From the NCBI GenBank assembly GCA_046732895.1, contig JBKPNZ010000012.1, positions 1-27,838 on the forward strand: a DNA stretch of 27,838 nucleotides. Reading direction: 5' to 3'. The first letter of the stretch is position 1, and each line of letters starts with the position of its first letter. Under the pieces are notes generated by a model. It saw nothing but the letters and a program-made list of their open reading frames with translations. It ran no database searches and was not told the origin of the DNA. Positions 23,586 to 27,838 of the stretch are shown here, piece by piece. The position numbers and the translations under genes were made by a program. The stretch comes from JBKPNZ01 sp046732895. Its GTDB lineage: Bacteria > Actinomycetota > Thermoleophilia > Solirubrobacterales > 70-9.

Positions 23586-25423
23586 GGGGTACTCGCAGCC
23601 TGGCTGGTGTAGAGGGCGTGGAGCGACATCTCCCTGTCGTCGATTGACGAAACGGCGCCGAACGGATCGCTCGGCCCTGAGCTGAAGTCCCTGATGTTGG
23701 ATACACGGCTCCCCGGGACGTTGTCCCAGCGGACCCGAGCGACCTTTGAGGTCGAGCCCGCGTGAAGCCCGATCCAGTAGCTGCCCGGCTGGAGGCTCAC
23801 GGGCTCGGGGAGCGGCAGGTCGTACCAGCCTGGACGATCGCTGCTGTGAAAGACGAGCGGGCTCGATGCGCTCAGCAGCGGGCCCGGAGCGCCCCCGGCG
23901 TCGCCGTAGATAACCCCCCTGATATCCTGGCTCCCACTGGTGCTGGACGGTTGCAGGTAGACCCGAAGCCCCTTCACCGTCCCCGCCTCCCCGAGCGAGT
24001 ACTCATTGACGCGCGTTCGGTTGCTGACCAGCGCCTCCGCACTCGCGCCCACGGTCGTCTTGCCAAGGGCCTCCGTGTGGCACGCCGGCATCGCCTGGCA
24101 GATGTCCAACCTACCGCCGGTAAGAACCTTGCCCTGCAGCGATGCCAGCGGGTCTGTGTTGTCGAGGATCTCTGCCTTCAGCGCGGTGGTCGAAAGGTCC
24201 GTGCTCGCCAGGATCAGCGCCGCCGCCCCGCTCACCTCGGCGGTGGACATCGACGTGCCCTTGATGTACCCGTACGTGCCATTTCGCAGCGTCGAGTAGA
24301 TGTTGGCCCCCGGCGCTGCCAAATCGACGGTGTTCGCTCCGTAGCTCGACCAGTTCGCGAGCGCGTCCTTCTGTGTCGTCGCCGCGACGCAGATGAGATT
24401 CGCGTTGTCATTGCCGCAGGGATATCGCGTGAGACCGGGATCGTCGTTGTCATCGCCCACATTGCTAGCGGCAGTGACGAAGAGGATGTTGTTGTCTCCG
24501 AGACGGTCGATCTCATCCGCGAGCGCCTGCGAATAGACCGTCTGCGAGTTTGAAAGGTTGACGACGCGCACGTTCACGCCGGCCTGCCTCGCTGCGATCA
24601 GCCATTGCATGGCGGCGATGAGTTCGCTTGTAGATCCCTTTCCGGCGGAGTTCAGGAACTTCACCGGCAGGATCGTGGTGCTCCAGTTCACCCCGGTCAC
24701 GCCGATTCCGTTGTCGCCGACCGCGCCGATGATCCCGGCGACATGGGTGCCGTGACCGTTGTACTTCGTGTCGTCATCCATCGGGTCACAGGTCCCGGAG
24801 ATCACGTTGTAGCCGTGCGTCCCCGCGGGGCAGCCTCCGATCCCACCGGGGTTCGACCAAATGTTGGCGGCGAGATCCGGGTGTAGGTAGTCCACGCCGC
24901 TGTCAATCTCGCCGACCACGACGGATGGATCACCGGTGGTCACCTCCCATGCCGGGACCGCGTCCTCGTCGGCTCCCCGAACGCCCACTACGCCGTTCAC
25001 GGTCTGCCCCGTGTTCGCTAGCGGCCACTGGAGCCCGAACGATGGATCGTCGGGTGCCGCGGCCGCATGCATCACGTAGTTCGGCTCTGCGTACCGGACC
25101 CCGTCCTTCTCACCGACCCGCTGCGCCATGAGCGTCACTCGATGACGCGGAACCTGGAGAAACCGAATGCCTGGCGCGAGCGGCTTCGCTCCGGCGAGCG
25201 CGCCTGCGGTGAGAGCCCGCTTCTGCCCCAGCGGCATCGTTGGGTCAAGACCGACGAGCAGCCCCGCGCCGTACGCGCTGGCGTTGCCAGGCGCGGCGGC
25301 CGTGGCCGGTCTCGCGGACAGTCCCGCGAAGGCAAGCACGAGCGCTGCCGCGCCAACGACTCGGAGAACGGCCCAGCGGTCGGGCAGCAGCGCCCGGCCC
25401 TCGTCGATCCGTCTCGTCCTCAA
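23582..25423 (-). CDS. Secreted subtilisin-like serine protease (S8) with C-terminal beta domain
   Basis: This 613-aa secreted protease has a signal peptide (AVLRVVGAAALVLAFAGLSA, 18-37, cleavage near ATAAA), an I9-like propeptide (about 50-120) and an S8 domain (about 125-450). The triad is D174 (VVVGEIDSGVD), H224 (NGHGTHVAG) and S391 (GTSMSTAEVSG), with oxyanion N321 (TAASNVGDD). A C-terminal beta-rich module (about 455-605) may bind a surface or sugar. The TTG at 25421-25423 is chosen because AGAGGA lies 6 nt upstream and it places the signal peptide correctly; the longer frame lacks support. The end overlaps the methyltransferase start. Confidence 0.92.
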   Translation of the reverse strand: MRTRRIDEGRALLPDRWAVLRVVGAAALVLAFAGLSARPATAAAPGNASAYGAGLLVGLDPTMPLGQKRALTAGALAGAKPLAPGIRFLQVPRHRVTLMAQRVGEKDGVRYAEPNYVMHAAAAPDDPSFGLQWPLANTGQTVNGVVGVRGADEDAVPAWEVTTGDPSVVVGEIDSGVDYLHPDLAANIWSNPGGIGGCPAGTHGYNVISGTCDPMDDDTKYNGHGTHVAGIIGAVGDNGIGVTGVNWSTTILPVKFLNSAGKGSTSELIAAMQWLIAARQAGVNVRVVNLSNSQTVYSQALADEIDRLGDNNILFVTAASNVGDDNDDPGLTRYPCGNDNANLICVAATTQKDALANWSSYGANTVDLAAPGANIYSTLRNGTYGYIKGTSMSTAEVSGAAALILASTDLSTTALKAEILDNTDPLASLQGKVLTGGRLDICQAMPACHTEALGKTTVGASAEALVSNRTRVNEYSLGEAGTVKGLRVYLQPSSTSGSQDIRGVIYGDAGGAPGPLLSASSPLVFHSSDRPGWYDLPLPEPVSLQPGSYWIGLHAGSTSKVARVRWDNVPGSRVSNIRDFSSGPSDPFGAVSSIDDREMSLHALYTSQAASTP

Positions 25424-25834
25424 GCCTGGTCCTCTGGTCGATGAGCGCCCCGCATGAGCGCTGCGCCCGGTTTCAGCGTGACAACAGTTTCGCCGGAAAT
25501 GCCAGGAATGACCAAATGACCTACTACAAATGCCTACTACAAATTCGACGAGATGATGACAGTTCACCGGCCATCTGGCCGCCACTAGCACGCGAACCGC
25601 GCCCTGAACTCGCCAGCAAGACCCCCCGTGAGTGTCGAGCAGGCCGAGCCCTCATTCCGTAGCGCGCCGACGCACGCCGCGAGGTGGATTCTCATGTGGA
25701 ACTGGCGAGATTGTGCGCCGCCGTAGCGGGGCCACTGTGCTCGAGTTTCTGAAGCGGGAGATCGGCGAGCAGATCACGCCCGAGGCGGCCGCAAAGGTCT
25801 ACACCGCGCTCTTCGAGCACGGTGCAGTGCCGCG
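25424..25834. other. Gene-poor spacer upstream of the subtilase
   Basis: About 410 bp without a confident gene. It holds an AT-richer patch (about 25485-25560) with tandem repeats, and a plus-strand coding-like fragment ending at 25862 that starts around 25740 (VLEFLKREIGEQITPEAAAK and on). The fragment has high GC at codon third positions but no start signal and no family I recognise. The promoter for the subtilase should lie in the AT-richer patch. Confidence 0.5.
25520..25544. repeat. 12-bp tandem direct repeat upstream of the subtilase
   Basis: CCTACTACAAAT occurs at 25520-25531 and 25533-25544, a 13-bp period. On the minus strand this reads ATTTGTAGTAGG twice, followed by GGTCATTTGGTCATT. 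It is about 100 bp upstream of the subtilase start in an AT-richer pocket, so a regulator-binding site is plausible; a recombination scar is the alternative. Confidence 0.6.
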
Positions 25835-26365
25835 CGGTCGCGAGCCGAACAGGTCCCGATGAGGCGGAGCCCCGCCGTCACTCCGAGCTCGAGGGTCGCG
25901 ATGCCAACCCTGCCGGCCGCGCCGTGCACGAGCACCGTTCTCCCGCTCTTCGCCTTGGCCGTCCGATGGAGTACCTGGTAGGCGGTCATGTATGGGAAGA
26001 GGAGGCTCAGGACCTCGCCCGGATCGAGGTCCTCGGGCACGTCGACCGCGCCGGACTCCGGCACGCAGACGCGTTCGGCGTCCGCACCCCAGACCGTCAG
26101 CGCCCCGATGCGATCGCCCGCGCGCAGTCGCGAGCAGCCCGGGCCGAGCTCTTCGACGAGGCCGACGAGTTCGTAGCCGGGCGTGAACGGCGGCTTCGGC
26201 GCACCCGGGAGGTACGTGCCGGCGCGGCAGCTGGGAATCGGTGAACGACACCCCCGCCGCCAGGACTCTGACGAGCACCTCGCCCCGTCCCGGTCGGGGA
26301 TTCTCCTCCTCCACCACCCTCAGGACCTCGGGCCCGCCGAAGTGATCGACGGCGACACGTTTCAT
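25835..26365 (-). pseudogene. Zinc-type alcohol dehydrogenase/quinone oxidoreductase (MDR), frameshifted and 3'-truncated
   Basis: The ATG at 26363-26365 starts MKRVAVDHFGGPEVLRVVEE and continues to SFTDSQL. Then one extra base within 26221-26230 shifts the frame. The expected continuation, AGTYLPGAPKPPFTPGYELV, is read in the next frame through GDRIGAL and on to PYMTAYQVLHRTAKAKSG, TVLVHGAAGRVGIATLEL (cofactor-binding motif) and GTCSARDRAA. After about 25835 family similarity ends, leaving roughly 175 of the usual 320-plus residues. The C-terminal half of the cofactor domain is missing. A sequencing error could explain the frameshift but not the truncation. Confidence 0.8.
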
Positions 26366-26623
26366 GCGCCCAGCCTTACACGCCCCCGACCGTCCGGGCA
26401 TCCGGTCAATCCCGCAGCTTCGACCAGTACACAACCGCAACGAATGGACTGCGCGGCTCGAGCAATCCGGAAGACTTCCCCAGTGCGGTCAGCAGTTCGG
26501 GAGTGGCGGCGGACCCGTTGGCACGCTGCGGGCGGGCGGCGTAGTGAGTGCTTCTGCCCTCACGCGAAAGGAGCAGCGCCCGTCGTCGACATCGTTCCTG
26601 ACTAGCCGACGTACCATCCGTTG

Positions 26624-26962
26624 ATGCCCGAGCCGCACTACGTGGCCGTTGAGCTCGATCAGATCGTCGACGCGGCACGCGCCGCAGGCGATCAGTGGCG
26701 GGAGTTCCTGCGCGCGGGGATGTTCAGCGCAGGCGTCTACCGTCTCTCCGCAGGGGAAACCGATCGTCAGACACCGCACGCCGAGGACGAGATCTACTAC
26801 GTGCTTGCCGGGCGTGCTGAGCTCGAAGTCGAGGGGAAGCGAAAGGCGGTAGAGCCCGGGTCGATCGCCTTCGTAACCAAGCTGGCCGAGCACCGTTTCG
26901 TCGACATCGTCGAGGACCTCGAGCTCCTGGTGATCTTTGCGCCGCCCGAGACGGACCTTTAG
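26624..26962 (+). CDS. Small single-domain cupin protein
   Basis: This 112-aa protein is a single cupin barrel. Motif 1 is TPHAEDEIYYVLAG (50-63) with H52 and E56 as likely metal ligands; the first histidine of the usual HxH is replaced by T50. Motif 2 is PGSIAFVTKLAEHRF (78-92) with H90. Function cannot be told: cupins include dioxygenases, isomerases and sensors. The ATG at 26624 lies 8 nt after TACCAT (26611-26616), a possible -10 box that would give a leaderless or nearly leaderless mRNA; no ribosome-binding site is present. Confidence 0.88.
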   Translation: MPEPHYVAVELDQIVDAARAAGDQWREFLRAGMFSAGVYRLSAGETDRQTPHAEDEIYYVLAGRAELEVEGKRKAVEPGSIAFVTKLAEHRFVDIVEDLELLVIFAPPETDL

Positions 26963-27063
26963 GAAGGGCGACGGCTCGTGCTTTGCGCGAAGAGCGGAGG
27001 AACACTCAGAAACGGCCGGGGGCGAACCGCCTAGGCGACCTCGATCGGGCATCCTGGCACCCG

Positions 27064-27838
27064 ATGACGACGATCGACCCGCACGAGCGCTGGAAACCTC
27101 ACGGACGTCCCGACTACGCCGGCCTGCCGTCGTTCGGGGCCCTTCCGTACACCGAGTCGGTGGATGACCTCGACGGGGTCGATGTGGCCATTGTCGGCGC
27201 GCCCCTAGACGAGCTTGTCACGGACCTTCCGGGCACGCGCCTCGGTCCGCGGGCAATCCGGATCGCGAGCAACGGCTTCGGCGGGGTGCACCTCGACGCC
27301 GGGGTCGATCCGTTCGAGGCGCTGAGAGTGGTGGACTTCGGCGACGCGGCGGTGATCCCGACCGATCCGGTCGCCTCGCACGCGGCGATCGAGCGCATCG
27401 TCGGCGACGCGGTCGACGCCGGGGCGATCCCGCTGGTGCTCGGCGGGGACCACTCAATCGCCGAGCCCGACATCCGCGCCTGTGCCGAGCGCCACGGCCC
27501 GCTTGGGCTGATCCATTTCGACGCCCACACCGATACCGGTCGCGAGCTCTGGGGGGTCGAGCACTCCCACGGAAGCCCGATGTACAGGCTGGTCGAGCAA
27601 CGGCACGTCACCGGAAACCGCTACGCCCAGGTCGGCCTCCGCGGTTACTGGCCCGGTGAGGAGGAGTTCGCCTGGCAGGACGAGCGCGGGATCACGGCCC
27701 TGCGCATGCGCGAGGTTCTGGAGCGCGGCATCGCCGACGTGCTTGCCGAAGCGATCGATGCGGTTGGGCCCGGACCGGCGTTCGCCTCGATCGACATCGA
27801 CGTCCTCGACCCGGCGTTCGCGCCCGGTACCGGCACCC
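27064..27838 (+). CDS. Agmatinase/arginase-family ureohydrolase (partial, 3' end beyond window)
   Basis: The frame runs from ATG 27064 off the window edge (258 codons seen). Manganese-binding motifs are present in order: GGDHS (H130), HFDAHTD (D153, H155, D157) and SIDIDVLDPAFAPGTG (D244, D246). The final catalytic glutamate, expected just after GTP, is cut off by the window end. The family hydrolyses agmatine, arginine, guanidinobutyrate or other guanidino compounds to urea and an amine; LPGTRLGPRAIR (55-66) and HSHGSP (167-172) fit the agmatinase side. The exact substrate is not certain. No ribosome-binding site is visible. Confidence 0.93.
   Translation, partial: MTTIDPHERWKPHGRPDYAGLPSFGALPYTESVDDLDGVDVAIVGAPLDELVTDLPGTRLGPRAIRIASNGFGGVHLDAGVDPFEALRVVDFGDAAVIPTDPVASHAAIERIVGDAVDAGAIPLVLGGDHSIAEPDIRACAERHGPLGLIHFDAHTDTGRELWGVEHSHGSPMYRLVEQRHVTGNRYAQVGLRGYWPGEEEFAWQDERGITALRMREVLERGIADVLAEAIDAVGPGPAFASIDIDVLDPAFAPGTGT

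Noticed and set aside
25421..25456. 11-codon leader peptide (MRGAHRPEDQA) overlapping the subtilase TTG start on the minus strand
   Set aside because: The ATG at 25456-25454 and its TGA overlap look suggestive, but there is no ribosome-binding site for it and such short frames arise by chance.

Overview
The window is high-GC, densely packed bacterial chromosome with GTG and TTG starts, many 4-bp gene overlaps and several apparently leaderless genes. Gene content (a large-type SRP RNA beside dnaX-ybaB-recR, a lysC-asd pair with an internal beta start, a DUF559 protein, MMPL/PadR, an E-type succinate dehydrogenase) suggests a deep-branching actinobacterium, most likely Thermoleophilia/Solirubrobacterales. 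That placement is inference from gene style; no rRNA is present.

Region 1 (1-5226) holds two succinate dehydrogenase/fumarate reductase systems in tandem. The first is the end of a classical unit: the sdhA C-terminus, then sdhB with one [2Fe-2S], one [4Fe-4S] and one [3Fe-4S] cysteine pattern. The second is a complete E-type unit: sdhA with the covalent-FAD histidine, an sdhB with eight cysteines for two [4Fe-4S] clusters, and sdhE with two CCG domains as in HdrB. Palindromes sharing the core CGACTTTCTCG lie just upstream and just downstream of the second unit. The downstream one contains the start codon of a DUF559 gene that looks 5'-truncated.

Region 2 (5337-13339) has the DUF559 gene, a 56-aa L7/L12-like protein, and on the minus strand lysC-asd (aspartate pathway), a large membrane protein resembling GT-C glycosyltransferases, and a CPA1 antiporter. 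A degenerate GH3-like membrane-anchored protein diverges from lysC with a 27-bp gap.

Region 3 (13357-16029) is a PadR regulator with a clear repeat operator, overlapping an MMPL transporter gene that it probably controls.

Region 4 (16026-20768), mostly minus strand, is the replication/recombination cluster dnaX-ybaB-recR, a secreted M15-type zinc peptidase-like protein with a His-rich tail, a SAM methyltransferase, and a 271-nt large SRP RNA whose ends pair perfectly.

Region 5 (20929-22471) has a beta-hydroxyacid dehydrogenase, a membrane-anchored FKBP isomerase and tRNA-Val(CAC).

Region 6 (22472-27838), beyond the tRNA, looks accessory: a translationally coupled secreted subtilase and methyltransferase pair, AT-richer spacers with direct repeats, a frameshifted and truncated MDR oxidoreductase pseudogene, a small cupin, and the 5' part of an agmatinase-family gene running off the end.

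I found no CRISPR array, insertion sequence or obvious defence system. The most distinctive items are the tandem B-type/E-type SDH modules with their flanking palindromes, the internal aspartokinase start, the degenerate GH3 protein, and the coupled subtilase-methyltransferase pair.
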